64,000 bases of DNA from JAEUMD01 sp044222395 (GTDB lineage Bacteria > Pseudomonadota > Alphaproteobacteria > Rhizobiales > Hyphomicrobiaceae): the NCBI GenBank assembly GCA_044222395.1, contig JBGANK010000011.1, positions 1-64,000 on the forward strand. Direction: 5' to 3'. Positions 27,419 to 37,700 of this stretch are shown here, piece by piece (within the stretch, counting starts at the first letter, position 1; each line of letters opens with the position of its first letter). The translations under genes and the position numbers were made by a program. The notes beneath the pieces were generated by a model that saw nothing but the letters and a program-made list of their open reading frames with translations, had not been told where the DNA came from and searched no databases.

Positions 27419-28027
27419 CTAGATCTCCGCCGCGGCTACCGTCTGTTCCGCGGACTCCGTGCTCGGATCAATCCAGCCAATGTTCCCATCGCGGCGTCTA
27501 TACACCACATTGAGGCCGCCGTGAGCAGCATTTCTGAAGACGAGGAACTGATTTTCCGACAAATCGAGCTGCATCACCGCGGCGCTGACCGTCAGCGAAC
27601 GGATGCCACGCTCCGCCTCGGCGATGATCATGGGGTGTTCGGTGACCGCCTCGGCATCCTCGTCCTCGGCCACCCGCACCGTGTAATCCCGCGCCGGCAT
27701 TTCCGACCCGAATGACTCGTGTTCACGGCCATTATGGTGATTTTTCAAGCGCCTCTTGTATCTGCGCACCCTCTTTTCCAGCCGCTCGATGGCGGCGTCG
27801 GCACTGCCATAGGCATCCGCCCCGTCGCCATGCGCCTCGACCTGCAAACCCGTGCGTAGTCTGATCGAGCAGTTGGTTCGGAACCCGGCCTTTTCCTTTT
27901 CCAGACGGACGTGCCCGGAAATTTCCGGACCGATATACTTTTCGAGAACTGTGGAAATCTTGTCCAGGATGTAAGTCTTGTAGGCATCGCCTGCGTCGAC
28001 ATTCTTACCAGTGACTTGAATAGACAT
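27419..28027 (-). CDS. hpf: Ribosome hibernation promoting factor, long form
   Basis: 202-aa long HPF (RaiA/YfiA family) that dimerises 70S ribosomes in resting cells. The N-terminal domain (MSIQVTGKNVDAGDAYKTYILDKI..KRVRRYKRRLKNHH) is basic; the C-terminal dimerisation domain is AEAERGIRSLTVSAAVMQLDLSENQFLVFRNA..NVVYRRRDGNIGWIDP. It lies between rpoN and ptsN. The 289 bp to ptsN contain no convincing gene. Confidence 0.96.
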   Translation of the reverse strand: MSIQVTGKNVDAGDAYKTYILDKISTVLEKYIGPEISGHVRLEKEKAGFRTNCSIRLRTGLQVEAHGDGADAYGSADAAIERLEKRVRRYKRRLKNHHNGREHESFGSEMPARDYTVRVAEDEDAEAVTEHPMIIAEAERGIRSLTVSAAVMQLDLSENQFLVFRNAAHGGLNVVYRRRDGNIGWIDPSTESAEQTVAAAEI

Positions 28028-28380
28028 ATTTCGACCTGCGCGTCGTCTTGATTTCTAGTGATGCAAGGCAGTCCAATTTGCGATTTGCGCCAAGATCGGC
28101 AGTCGCCACCTAGGTTCGAGAGGTTGTTGCCGGCGACCGTTCCCATCCGGGCGCCCATTCGAAGATTGCCGGCCGCTCCCCGCAGTACGCGCACAAAGCG
28201 CACGTCCGCCCGCCATCAGACGGTAAATCGCCCTTCGCCCAACTGTCAAACTGTGGTTGCGCATCGCTCCTACAACCCTTCGTGCGCCTACAGCAAGCCC
28301 AACCGCAGGTATCCCAACAACTGCAAGAGGATGATGCGGCTCGAAGGTCGGCATCAGTGTGGCCTACACAGACCTGGCAA
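28028..28380. other. Spacer between rpoN and hpf
   Basis: 353 bp without a supported gene; it probably carries the hpf promoter. No clear sigma-54 -24/-12 site (GG-N10-GC with TGGC context) was identified by eye. Confidence 0.35.
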
Positions 28381-30003
28381 CTAAATGCGTCCGAGCCGTT
28401 CCGACATTTCCTTTTCGCGCCGCCTCTGCACGGAAGACGGAATGCGCATCGCCTCGCGATACTTGGCAACCGTGCGCCGGGCGATGTCGATGCCGTCGCC
28501 CTTGAGCCGCTCGACGATCTTGTCGTCGGACAGGATCGATCGCGACGTCTCCGCCTCGATCAGTTGCTTGATGCGGAATCGGACCGCCTCGGAGGAATGC
28601 GCCTCCCCGTCATCTGCGTTGGCGATCGCGGACGTGAAGAAATACTTGAGCTCGAAGATGCCCCGCGGCGACGACATGTACTTGTTGGAGGTCACGCGCG
28701 ACACCGTCGATTCGTGCATCTGGATGGCGTCGGCGACGGTCTTCAGATTGAGCGGGCGCAGGTATTGCACGCCATGCGTGAAGAAGCCATCCTGCTGCCG
28801 CACAATCTCTTCCGCCACGCGCAGTATGGTGCGTGCCCGCTGATCGAGGCTTTTCACCAGCCAGTTGGCCGTCTGCAGGCATTCGAGAAGATAGCCTTTG
28901 TCCCTGTCGGATGCCGTCTTCGAGGACACGCGCGAGTAGTACGAGCGGTTGACGAGAACACGCGGCAGGGTCTCGGAATTGAGCTCCACGATCCAGCTGC
29001 CGTCAGGTGCCGGCCGCACGAATACGTCCGGCACGACCGGCTGCACCTGCACCGATCCGAACCGCAAGCCAGGCTTGGGATTGAGCCCCTTGATCTCCTG
29101 GATCATCTCGCTGAGTTCGTCCATGTCCACGCCCACTGCGCGGCGCAGCCCAGCCAGGTCGCGCTTGGCGAGCAGGTGCAGGTTGTCGAGCAAGGCTGCG
29201 ATGACGGGATCGTACCGGTTCTGCTCTTTGAGCTGCAGCGCCAGGCATTCGCTCAGCGACCGGGCGAAAACGCCCGGCGGATCGAGAGTTTGCAGCTTCG
29301 CGAGAACGTCGGCCACCATCTTGTCGCTGGCGCCCAGACGTTCGGCGAGCTGGTCGAGATCGGCAGCGATGTAGCCCGACTCATCCACCAGATCGACCAT
29401 GTATTGACCGACCAGCCGCTCCGCCGCCGTCGACAGCACCAGCGGCAGCTGCTCGGCAAGATGATCCTTGAGCGACAACTCAGCCGACACGAACGATTCC
29501 AGGTTGGAATCCTCGTCGCCGAAGTTGTGGTCGCGCGTCCGCACCCCGGTCCATCCGGCGGCGCCAAGGTCGCTGCCGATGGTATCGGGATATACGTTTT
29601 CGTACTCGGTATCGAATGCGGCCTCCGGATCAGGCGAGGTCTTGCCCATGTCGAGCCAAGCCTCGTCGGGGCTGCTCTCGCCACCCTCGCTACCGGCAAA
29701 GTTCTCGTCTTCTGCGCGCGCGTCGTTGTCGGCACCAGTGCTGGCGCCGTTCAGCTGCCCATCCTGCGAATTGCCGGGCTCGGCGTCACCAAAGCCTTCG
29801 CGCTCGGCGGCTTTCGCATCGCTACCTTCTTCGGCAGCGTTGCTTTCCGCGCGCTCCAGAAGCGGGTTGCGCTCCAACTCGGTTTCGACGAACTGGGACA
29901 GCTCCAGATTGGACAGCTGGAGGAGACGGATCGCCTGTTGCAGCTGTGGCGTCATCACCAGCTGCTGGCTCTGTCTCAACTCGAGCTTGGTCGTAAGCGC
30001 CAT
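28381..30003 (-). CDS. rpoN: RNA polymerase sigma-54 factor
   Basis: 540-aa sigma-54. Region I is Gln-rich (QSQQLVMTPQLQQAIRLLQLSNLELSQFVETELERNPLLE), an acidic low-complexity region II follows (about residues 55-160), and the core-binding and DNA-binding parts follow, including the HTH (LKTVADAIQMHESTVSRVTSNKYM). The C-terminal RpoN box is ARRTVAKYREAMRIPSSVQRR. It starts 45 bp after lptB on the same strand. Confidence 0.98.
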   Translation of the reverse strand: MALTTKLELRQSQQLVMTPQLQQAIRLLQLSNLELSQFVETELERNPLLERAESNAAEEGSDAKAAEREGFGDAEPGNSQDGQLNGASTGADNDARAEDENFAGSEGGESSPDEAWLDMGKTSPDPEAAFDTEYENVYPDTIGSDLGAAGWTGVRTRDHNFGDEDSNLESFVSAELSLKDHLAEQLPLVLSTAAERLVGQYMVDLVDESGYIAADLDQLAERLGASDKMVADVLAKLQTLDPPGVFARSLSECLALQLKEQNRYDPVIAALLDNLHLLAKRDLAGLRRAVGVDMDELSEMIQEIKGLNPKPGLRFGSVQVQPVVPDVFVRPAPDGSWIVELNSETLPRVLVNRSYYSRVSSKTASDRDKGYLLECLQTANWLVKSLDQRARTILRVAEEIVRQQDGFFTHGVQYLRPLNLKTVADAIQMHESTVSRVTSNKYMSSPRGIFELKYFFTSAIANADDGEAHSSEAVRFRIKQLIEAETSRSILSDDKIVERLKGDGIDIARRTVAKYREAMRIPSSVQRRREKEMSERLGRI

Positions 30004-30048
30004 CCTCTGGGCCTTTGCGCCAGGTCACAATTCAGAGGTCAGGTATAA

Positions 30049-30981
30049 TCAACGCTCGTTAACGAACATGTCTCCGAGGTAGACACGCCGCACGTCTTCG
30101 TTGGCTATGATTTCTTCAGGGTTACCATGTGTTAGAACTTGACCATCGTAGATGATATAGGCGCGGTCGATCAGCGCCAGGGTTTCCCGCACGTTGTGAT
30201 CGGTGATGAGAACGCCGATCCCGCGGTCGGTCAAGTGCCGGACGAGTTGTTGGATATCGCCGACGGCGATCGGGTCGATGCCCGCGAATGGCTCGTCCAA
30301 GAGCATGAACGAGGGATTTGATGCGAGCGCCCGCGCGATCTCGCAACGCCGGCGCTCACCGCCCGAAAGCGCTATGGATGGCGACTTTCTGAGCCGTGTG
30401 ATCTGGAACTCTTCCAGCAGGCTTTCCAGCTTCTCCTTGCGCATCCTCCGGTTGGGTTCGGCGATCTCCAGCACCGACATGATGTTTTCTTCGACCGTGA
30501 GACCCCGGAAAATGGAGGCCTCCTGCGGCAGGTAGCCGATGCCCAGACGCGCCCGCTGGTACATCGGCATTCGGGTGACATCGACGCCATCGAGCGTGAT
30601 GCTGCCATCATCGGCGGGAACCAGCCCCGTGATCATGTAGAAAACGGTGGTCTTGCCGGCGCCGTTGGGCCCGAGCAGGCCGATCGACTCGCCGCGGCCG
30701 ACGCTGAGGCTCACGCCCCGCACCACGACGCGCTTCTTGTAGGCTTTCTTGACGCCGTGAATTGAAAGATAGCCCGGTGCGTCGATCGCCTCGCCGTAAT
30801 ACTCACTCTCGTTGTAATGTTGCTGCTGGGCGGGCAAGCGTCCTGCGCGAGGCGCATGGGCCGCGCTGCCATTGCCATGCCCCGAGCCGGCAGGGCCGCG
30901 ACCGCCCTGGTATTGGCCGTCGTCTGCCATGCGCGCCTTGGAGGGCTTCCTGAACAGCTTCTTCAGCACGATGCTTCCCAA
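30049..30981 (-). CDS. lptB: LPS export ABC transporter ATPase LptB with N-terminal extension
   Basis: ATPase of the LptB2FGC lipopolysaccharide extractor on the cytoplasmic face. It has Walker A GLLGPNGAGKTT, the Q-loop in GYLPQEASIFRGL, signature LSGGERRRCEIARALA, Walker B FMLLDEPFAGIDP and the switch His in VLITDHNVRETL. At 310 aa it is about 70 residues longer than usual because of an N-terminal Gly/Gln/His-rich extension (GQYQGGRGPAGSGHGNGSAAHAP.., QQQHYNESEYYG). It sits between lptCA and rpoN. A later start, closer to YLSIHGVKKAYKKR, is possible but has no Met there. Confidence 0.95.
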   Translation of the reverse strand: MGSIVLKKLFRKPSKARMADDGQYQGGRGPAGSGHGNGSAAHAPRAGRLPAQQQHYNESEYYGEAIDAPGYLSIHGVKKAYKKRVVVRGVSLSVGRGESIGLLGPNGAGKTTVFYMITGLVPADDGSITLDGVDVTRMPMYQRARLGIGYLPQEASIFRGLTVEENIMSVLEIAEPNRRMRKEKLESLLEEFQITRLRKSPSIALSGGERRRCEIARALASNPSFMLLDEPFAGIDPIAVGDIQQLVRHLTDRGIGVLITDHNVRETLALIDRAYIIYDGQVLTHGNPEEIIANEDVRRVYLGDMFVNER

Positions 30982-31348
30982 TCCGAAACCGCAGCATTAG
31001 CTGGCGAGGAGCGCCTTCGAAAGGCTTTGCCGATCTGGCGCGATCCTATGTCCTCGGCTTTGTTGCCTTGGCGCTGGAAAGGCTCCGGCCTGCATGGGCC
31101 GCTCCCCTGAGCCTCGCGCTGCCGGGGCTGGCCAGCTGGCTGCAGCCTATACCAACCACACTGAGTCTTATTCACGACTTTGATGGTATTCCGCACCCTG
31201 GATTGGGATCTTAATCTGTCGACGGCTCAGTTTGCCGGTGTTCTTGACCGTGGCTGCGCCATACGACTCTGGAGTCTCCAAACACCAGCATTGAGGGTGA
31301 TGGCAACACCTTGGGATGCCGGACTGGAGAAGTGCCCGCTGCGAACAG
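30982..31348. other. Spacer between lptCA and lptB
   Basis: 367 bp, longer than expected inside an lpt cluster, with no supported gene. It may carry a separate lptB-rpoN promoter. Confidence 0.35.
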
Positions 31349-33598
31349 TCAGTGGTTCGGCGGCACTGTGGAGGAATTCCAGCCGCTGGTTTCAGGTCCG
31401 CCGCTGCCCTTTCCTTGCCCAACCCCCTTCTTGCGGGCCGCGTCGATCGCTTGACGGGGATAGAACACGGCGCTGGGCCGATCGGGCTTCTGCTGCGCCT
31501 GCCAGCCGCTGCCGGGCTTCTCGCTGGAAACCTCCGGCGCCGCGGAGTGGTCTGTGTTGATCACGCTTTCGCCGGTGCCCATGTCGATCACCAGGCGCGT
31601 GCCCTTGACGATATTGCGCCCCTGCGTCAGCACCACCTTGCCGCCGAGCGTGACGGTGTTTGCCGCAACGTCGAAGTCCGACCAGTCGCCGGTCGCCGTC
31701 TGGCCATTGCGCGACGCGACGACGACATTGCCACGTGCCTGCAGGCGCGTCAGCTTGGCAGCGGGCTGGTTTGCAGCTGCCACCGCGGCAGAGGCGTCAC
31801 GTGCCGAGCCCGCACCCTGGCCGATGCCCGTCACCCCGCTGTAGATCGCATTGAGCTCGGCCGTCTGGATCTTGAAGTCACCCTGCTTGGCTTCGACGTT
31901 GCCACGGAAGATGGCAAGCTTCTTCTGCTCGAGCACTTCGAGTGTGTCCGCAGTGACGTCGACTGGAGCACTAGGATCGGTCCGGAAGCTCGACATCGCG
32001 ACGAGCCCACCGGCCTTGGAGTCGGCCGCGTCATCTGGCGGGCGCTTGGCCGCAGCCTTTCCGCCTTCTTGCGCGAAATGCGCCGTGATGCGGCCCGGGC
32101 CGGCGCCGCCCACTGCGGGCGTTGTAAGTTCGGTACGCCCCGCCTTCTGGTCGACGAACAGCCGTTGGCCGCGCAAGATGTTGCGACCCTGCGTAAGGAC
32201 CACATCTCCGGAAAGCGTGGCCGTGTCTGTCGTGCTGTTGAACTGTCCATGGGTTGCGGTGGCGCGCCGATCGCTGCCTTGCGTGACCACCACGTCGTTC
32301 TCGACATAGGCGATTTTGGTATTGTCGTCGAAGCTTGCAGTGCGTCCGGTGATGCGCTGGTCGGGTGCCCGCGTGATGACGACGCCGCCATCGGCCGTGG
32401 CGCGCTGGGACGACGCGTCGAAAGCTGCCGTCTGCGCCGTCAGATGCGTTGCCGGCGCTTGCGTCATGGTGACGGGATTTGCCGCTACGATCGATGTGAC
32501 GCGGGCCGGGGCCGTGGCCTTCTCGGATTGATCTGGCGTCGCCGGTTTGTCGGCCGAGCCGGCGCCCGTCAGGCCGCCGGATGGAGCCCCGTCGTAAGCG
32601 ATCCTGAGCTCGGGCGTCGACAGGTTGGATTCGCCCTGTTTGGCAACCACGCTGCCAACAAAGGTCGCGGTCTTGTTGATGTCATCGAGATCGAGCCGCT
32701 CCGACGTGATCTCGATCGGACCCTTGGAGCCCGAGAACATCACGGCAAAGGAGCCGCGCTCCGATCTTCCGGCGGCGGGCTTGCCGGTGTTGGCGGTGTT
32801 GTCGCCCGCGTTGTTCTCGTTCAAGACTTCCGCGGCGGGCCTGATGCCGCTGCCATTTGCATCGCCTGTCGCCGAAGTGGGTTGTCCCGCACTCACATCT
32901 TGTCGAGCAGCACCCTTGGCCACTGGAGCAGTGATGACCGCGACCACCTGTCCGGTGACCGTCAGCTCCTTGGACTTCTGCATGATCTTCAAGCTGCGAC
33001 CCTTGATGGTCGCCTGCGGGTTGCCGAACTCCACCGGCTGCGCGCTGGTGATCACTTGTGTGCGCGTGTCGATCGACGCCGAGGCAAGACGCGCCCAGCC
33101 TCCTGACGAGGTCTTGATGCGCACGTCTTCGTTGAGCGTGATCACTTCGGTGCCGCTGTCGTAGGTGCCTTGCTGCGAGGCAAGTGACATCGTCGCGCCG
33201 TTCTGCTGCGTCAGGTCGCCAGTCACCTCATTGAGCAGGATGTGATCGGCAACCTTGGGATCCTGCTTTGCTGTTTTCGCGGTGACGACATAGCTGCCGC
33301 CATCCTTGGTGTAGCCGCGGTAGCGAGGATTGTTCATGGTGAGGTTGGCGGGCAGCACCTTGGGCAGGGCTTGCCGCGTGATGCTGCGGCCCAGATCTGA
33401 GAAATTGAAGATTGTCGTGGCGAAGTAGCCGGCGATCGCCAGCGCACCCAGCGGAAGCAACAGCCGCAGCCTACGGACCAGTTTGGAATGGCGCTGGGCA
33501 CTGCGCACGCGGTTTGCGCGCATTCCTTGTCCGCCGCCGTCACGGCGCTCGCTGCCGCGGCGCGCGTTGGGGCCGTCGAGTTCGGTCGTAGTCACCAT
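31349..33598 (-). CDS. Fused LptC-LptA lipopolysaccharide transport protein
   Basis: LptC anchors, and LptA forms, the periplasmic bridge carrying LPS to the outer membrane. This 749-aa protein (from MVTTTELDGPN) has a basic cytoplasmic start, one membrane segment (about 45-65), an LptC-like jelly-roll (about 70-225: NPRYRGYTKDGGSYVVTAKTA, ITLNEDVRI), a low-complexity linker (about 225-285), then two LptA/OstA-like modules (about 286-560 and 570-690). Paired motifs mark the duplication: ATFVGSVVAKQGESNLSTPEL with AIFRGNVEAKQGDFKIQTAEL, and GDVVLTQGRNILRGQRLFVD with GKVVLTQGRNIVKGTRLVID. LptC and LptA are normally separate genes of about 190 and 180 aa. The GTG/ATG choice upstream (33661) would add 21 residues. 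It lies between nrnC and lptB. Confidence 0.85.
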   Translation of the reverse strand: MVTTTELDGPNARRGSERRDGGGQGMRANRVRSAQRHSKLVRRLRLLLPLGALAIAGYFATTIFNFSDLGRSITRQALPKVLPANLTMNNPRYRGYTKDGGSYVVTAKTAKQDPKVADHILLNEVTGDLTQQNGATMSLASQQGTYDSGTEVITLNEDVRIKTSSGGWARLASASIDTRTQVITSAQPVEFGNPQATIKGRSLKIMQKSKELTVTGQVVAVITAPVAKGAARQDVSAGQPTSATGDANGSGIRPAAEVLNENNAGDNTANTGKPAAGRSERGSFAVMFSGSKGPIEITSERLDLDDINKTATFVGSVVAKQGESNLSTPELRIAYDGAPSGGLTGAGSADKPATPDQSEKATAPARVTSIVAANPVTMTQAPATHLTAQTAAFDASSQRATADGGVVITRAPDQRITGRTASFDDNTKIAYVENDVVVTQGSDRRATATHGQFNSTTDTATLSGDVVLTQGRNILRGQRLFVDQKAGRTELTTPAVGGAGPGRITAHFAQEGGKAAAKRPPDDAADSKAGGLVAMSSFRTDPSAPVDVTADTLEVLEQKKLAIFRGNVEAKQGDFKIQTAELNAIYSGVTGIGQGAGSARDASAAVAAANQPAAKLTRLQARGNVVVASRNGQTATGDWSDFDVAANTVTLGGKVVLTQGRNIVKGTRLVIDMGTGESVINTDHSAAPEVSSEKPGSGWQAQQKPDRPSAVFYPRQAIDAARKKGVGQGKGSGGPETSGWNSSTVPPNH

Positions 33599-33817
33599 GA
33601 CGCTCGCAGCCGCCGCGCAGACGTTCCTTTTCCGGGGTTCACGCCAGAATACACGAGGCAAATTGGTTTATATTGGGACCGGTTTCAATGGCCGCGCCGC
33701 CGCAGCGGGTCAGCATCACCGATGGTGTGGCCCTGGGGCGTCGCGAGGCGCCACCAAGCGCCAAAAACCGCGGGCGAGTTATGCACAGTCGCCCCTGGGA
33801 GGTTCCGTCTGCGGAAC

Positions 33818-34438
33818 TCAGTGCGAGAATATGTCCATGTCCTCGAATCCCGCCAGATCGAGCACCGCCCGCGTCCCGAGGAATCGGAAGGCGGCATCGG
33901 CGTAGGCGCGCCGCCCGTCCCGCTCCAGCATCATGTCGAGCCGCGCCTTGATGGCGTGCAAATACAAGACGTCGGCCGCCGCGTAGGCGAGCTGATGGTC
34001 GCTCAACTGCTGCGCCGCCCAGTCGGAGCTTTGCTGCTGCTTGGAAAGCTCGATGCCGAGGAGTTCGCTGGCGAGATCCTTGAGCCCGTGCCGGTCGGTG
34101 TAGGTCCGCGTCAGCTTCGACGCGATCTTGGTGCAATAGACCGGCCCCACCGCAATGCCGAGGTACTGCGCCAGCATCGCCAGATCGAAACGCGCATAGT
34201 GAAAGATCTTGAGCACGTTTCCGTTCTGCAGCAGCGCCCGCAGGTTCGGCGCGTTGTAGGTTTGCCCGTCGAACTGGATGAGATGCGCCGTCCCGTCGCC
34301 GCTCGAAAGTTGGACGAGGCACAGCCGATCCCGGTGCGGCTTCAATCCGGGAGTTTCGGTATCGATCGCGACGGCCGGCCCGAAGTCGAGCCCCGCCGGC
34401 AGGTCGCCCTGGTGCAACGTGATCTTTGCGCTAGCCAT
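33818..34438 (-). CDS. nrnC: Ribonuclease D-like exonuclease, NrnC type
   Basis: 206-aa DEDD exonuclease (3'-5' exonuclease domain only, without the HRDC domain of RNase D). ExoI: VAIDTETPGLKP; ExoII: KIFHYARFDLAML; ExoIII: DHQLAYAAADVLYLH with the catalytic Tyr. Size and sequence fit alphaproteobacterial NrnC, which degrades dinucleotides at the end of RNA turnover. It lies upstream of lptCA on the same strand, 219 bp apart. Confidence 0.9.
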   Translation of the reverse strand: MASAKITLHQGDLPAGLDFGPAVAIDTETPGLKPHRDRLCLVQLSSGDGTAHLIQFDGQTYNAPNLRALLQNGNVLKIFHYARFDLAMLAQYLGIAVGPVYCTKIASKLTRTYTDRHGLKDLASELLGIELSKQQQSSDWAAQQLSDHQLAYAAADVLYLHAIKARLDMMLERDGRRAYADAAFRFLGTRAVLDLAGFEDMDIFSH

Positions 34439-34500
34439 GTCGCTCCCGGCGCCGCCCGCGCCCCACCAAGAAATGCAGCAAACTCGCCACGTCGGTTTAA

Positions 34501-34660
34501 AGCATGTTTAGCTGAAGTGTAAGCGGTTCAGCGCGAAAAACATGCTCAAAACAAGGGAGCATGTTTAGCTGAAGTGTAATCGGTCAAGCCGTGAAAAACA
34601 TGCTCCAAGAAAGAGGATAGAGCGCGTTCGCGACCCTATCAAAAAGCGAACAAGCTCTAG
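34501..34660. repeat. Tandem hairpin repeat, family B (two units plus tail)
   Basis: Two direct copies with a 57-bp period start at 34501 and 34558. Each begins AGCATGTTTAGCTGAAGTGTAA and ends in AAACATGCT, so each folds as a hairpin with a perfect 9-bp stem (34501-34509 with 34538-34546; 34558-34566 with 34596-34604). A tail follows, GAGCGCGTTCGCG..CTATC..AAGCGAACAAGCTCTAG, also present in the copy at 49674-49778. It lies in the 291-bp spacer between nrnC and the 1127-aa gene. Confidence 0.85.
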
Positions 34661-34729
34661 TGGCTACCCGTCACCGCGTCAATTGCAGGCCACCCAAACC
34701 AGCCGAGCCGCACGGCGCTGAGCCAAGCG

Positions 34730-37700
34730 TCACGACTTGCTGGAGCCGTTGTTGGGCCGGCGCTGCGGGATGCGCACGATGCGCGGCGTGTCGCCGCGAG
34801 CCTTTTCCGACAGCGCTGCGCGGATCCGCACCCAGGCGTCCGCATCGGCGAGATCGGAACGGCCCATCAGCTCGCTCACCTGGCGCAGTTGTTCCAAGAG
34901 AACGTGCTCCTCGGGCCGCTGCCCGTCATCGGGTCCGGCCGCCGTCTCCAGCTCGTCGATGAGGTAGCGCAACAGCCCCGTCTCGGGGAACAGCATCAGC
35001 GCCGGCAGCGCCTCGCGGATCGACTGGTCGACCCGATCGAGTTCGTTGATCTTGCGCTGGTCGCCGTGCGCGCCGTTCTTCAGCGACTGGTACATGTCGT
35101 CCAGATCGCGCTCCTGCTGGCTCTGGTGGTGGCGGATCAGCTGCGACAAATCCCAGTTGGACGCGGCATGCTGTTGCAGTTCGCGCCACGCACTGATCGC
35201 CGCCCCCTGCACGCCTTCGCCAGAGAGCCGCGCTGCGACCGTCGTGCTGGAGAGCCCGAGCGCCGACAGCAGCTGGTCCTCGTAGAGCGCTTCCAGTTCC
35301 TCCCGCTCCTGTTGCGACAGTGGCGCCTGCGTCAATTGCCTTGGCGCCGCCTTGGCCACCGGCGGCATACGCCGGACGTCCCGCCGCTGCGTATGGTCGA
35401 TTTGCGGCGCCGCTGCATCGAGCGAGCCGCCGTGCAAAGGTCCCATCGCCGGGCCGCTGAGCCCCCGCATGCCAGCGCCTGCTGGAAGCCCCGGTGCCGG
35501 ACGCGGATGGGCGGCCGACAACAGCGCGATCGTCTTGTAGAGCTGTCCATGGATGAAATAGAGGTCGCCGACGCTCTTCTCACCGTCCTTCGACTTCGGC
35601 TCGTGGTGCTGCACGAACTGCAGCGTGGCGCCTGCGTTGAGCACCTTGCGGACGAGGGGAAGCTCGCCGGAAGCAACATCCGACAGCCGGATCTGCGAGG
35701 AGAACCCGTGCGCCTCGTTGATCGGCGTCATGTTGTTGAGCACGATCTCCGCGTTGCGGCCGATGTCGGGCTGCAGGGCGACTGTCAGCACCTGCTTGAG
35801 CTCTGCGATTCTGATGTTGTCCTTGTTGGATTCAAACGATCGCTTAGCGACCGTCGAGAGGAACTCGAACAGCTCCGGGCGGATCAGGTAGCGCTCGGGA
35901 CGGTTGACGTCGCGATGCACCGCCCCGATCGTGGCTGCCGCATTGAGCACCTTGAGGATGCGGTTGCGATTGACCGTCTCATCGAACGGCAGGATCACCT
36001 CCTGCGTAAAGCCGTCGGTGGCCGTGATCGGCTGCATGGCGACAAGCACCGCGTCCGCACTGTTGAACGTGTCGGGCAACAGCGCGTTCTCGATGATAGC
36101 TTCCAGTTGCTGTGCCGAGCGTGCCTTGAGCGTCGGCACGTCAGACAGCGGCGAGCGCACAGCGTTCGCCCCGAACAGGCCCGACATGAACACCAGCGTG
36201 TCGATGGCGATGGCGATGGTCAGCGCCAGGTAGGCGAGGCGGTTGCCGTCCTGGAACGCATTCCAGGTGACGACGAAACGATGCGCCTTGTCGTCGCGGT
36301 TGAGGTCGATGCGCGACAACGCCCCGCCGATCGCGGTCGCGTCCTGGCTGCTGAGCCCGGAATCCTGCAGGCAGCGCCGGCCGAATTCGAGCAGCGCGTC
36401 GGTGCCGCCGGTCGTCGGCAGCTTCTCGCCGCCGGCGCAGTTCTTGGCAAAGGCGTCCAGGCCGTCGTTGAGGGCGAATACCCGTGCGGCCGCTTCAGTC
36501 GCCTCCTTCGGGCTGCATTCGATAGCCGCAGCCGCCTCTCTCAGGCTGTCGACCTTGAGGCCCGCTCCCACGAGTGCCGAGCATTGGCCTTGTATCGAGG
36601 CCAGCGTCGCGCGGCTGGGTTTCTGCCGGAACGACTGCCGTTCCCGCTCCAGTGCTGCCACGCCAGCGGATGGATCGAACCGGTCGGAATTGTCCGCGGC
36701 TTGCCCGCCCTTGGCGACGTCGATCATCTGCACGGCGGTGTCGGCCTCGCCCTTCAGCTTGGCCAGATCGCCGTCGATCTGCGCCAACTCCGCCTTGATC
36801 TGCGACACGCGCTTGTCGATCATCTCAACCCGCGACTGCGGGCCCTTGAGGCGCTCGCGCGCGATCTGCAACTCGGCCTCGACCTTCTCCTCGTCCGCCT
36901 TCGCCGCGCGCCAGAACTGGCCGCGACCTATCTTGCCGGAGCCTTCGACACCCTTCTCTTCGGCCAGCACCTTGGTGTGCTGCTCGGCAAGCCTCTTTTC
37001 GACGTCCGCAACGACCGCCTGCTGCGTCTGGGTTAGCGCTGCAGCCTCCGGCCGGTCGGCTTGAAGGCGCGAGATCTCCTCGGTCAGCTGCTGCTTGCGC
37101 GATTGCAGGCCGGCCTGCCCACCGGTCGCCGTGGCGCGCTTCTCCTCGAGCTTGGCGATGCGGCTTTTCTGCTCTTCCAGCTCGCGCGCCATCTGCGCGC
37201 GGATCTTGTCGGGCGCCTCGCGTGCCAGCGCCGCGACCTTGTCGAGCTCCGTCTCGTAGGCCGCCCACGCCTTGGTCGTGAACAGCGCCTGCGCTTCCTC
37301 GATGCGGCGCTGCGAGGCAAATGCTCCGACGTCGTTGACGACACGTGCGACATCGTTTGCGGCGCGGATGTCGGCAGCCCTCTTGCGCTCCTCGGCCGGA
37401 AAGATGGTCGAGAACAGCGAGTCGAACGAGAAGAACACCGAAGTCGCCATGCAGGCCAGGAACATCAGCCACAGCATCGAATTCTTGATGATGAGGCGCG
37501 CGCTCTGCACGTAGTTGGCGCCCACGTCGCTTTTCGTGGCGGCGATGATGAAGGCGAGCACCAGGGCGGTGACAGCGCCGAACAGCGAGAAATTCTTGAT
37601 TGTTCGCGCCGTCTCCGAGTCGAACCAGTTGGCCGGAGCAGCGCTGCTGCCGCCCGAGCCCTGGCCGAACCAGAACGTGAACGCCACCAGCGCCAGGATC

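Noticed and set aside
28028..28380. Sigma-54 promoter ahead of hpf
   Set aside because: No convincing GG-N10-GC pair with family context was found by eye.
34889..37036. 715-codon plus-strand open frame
   Set aside because: Antisense shadow of the 1127-aa gene; Arg/Leu/Asp-rich with no domain. High GC keeps the opposite strand open.
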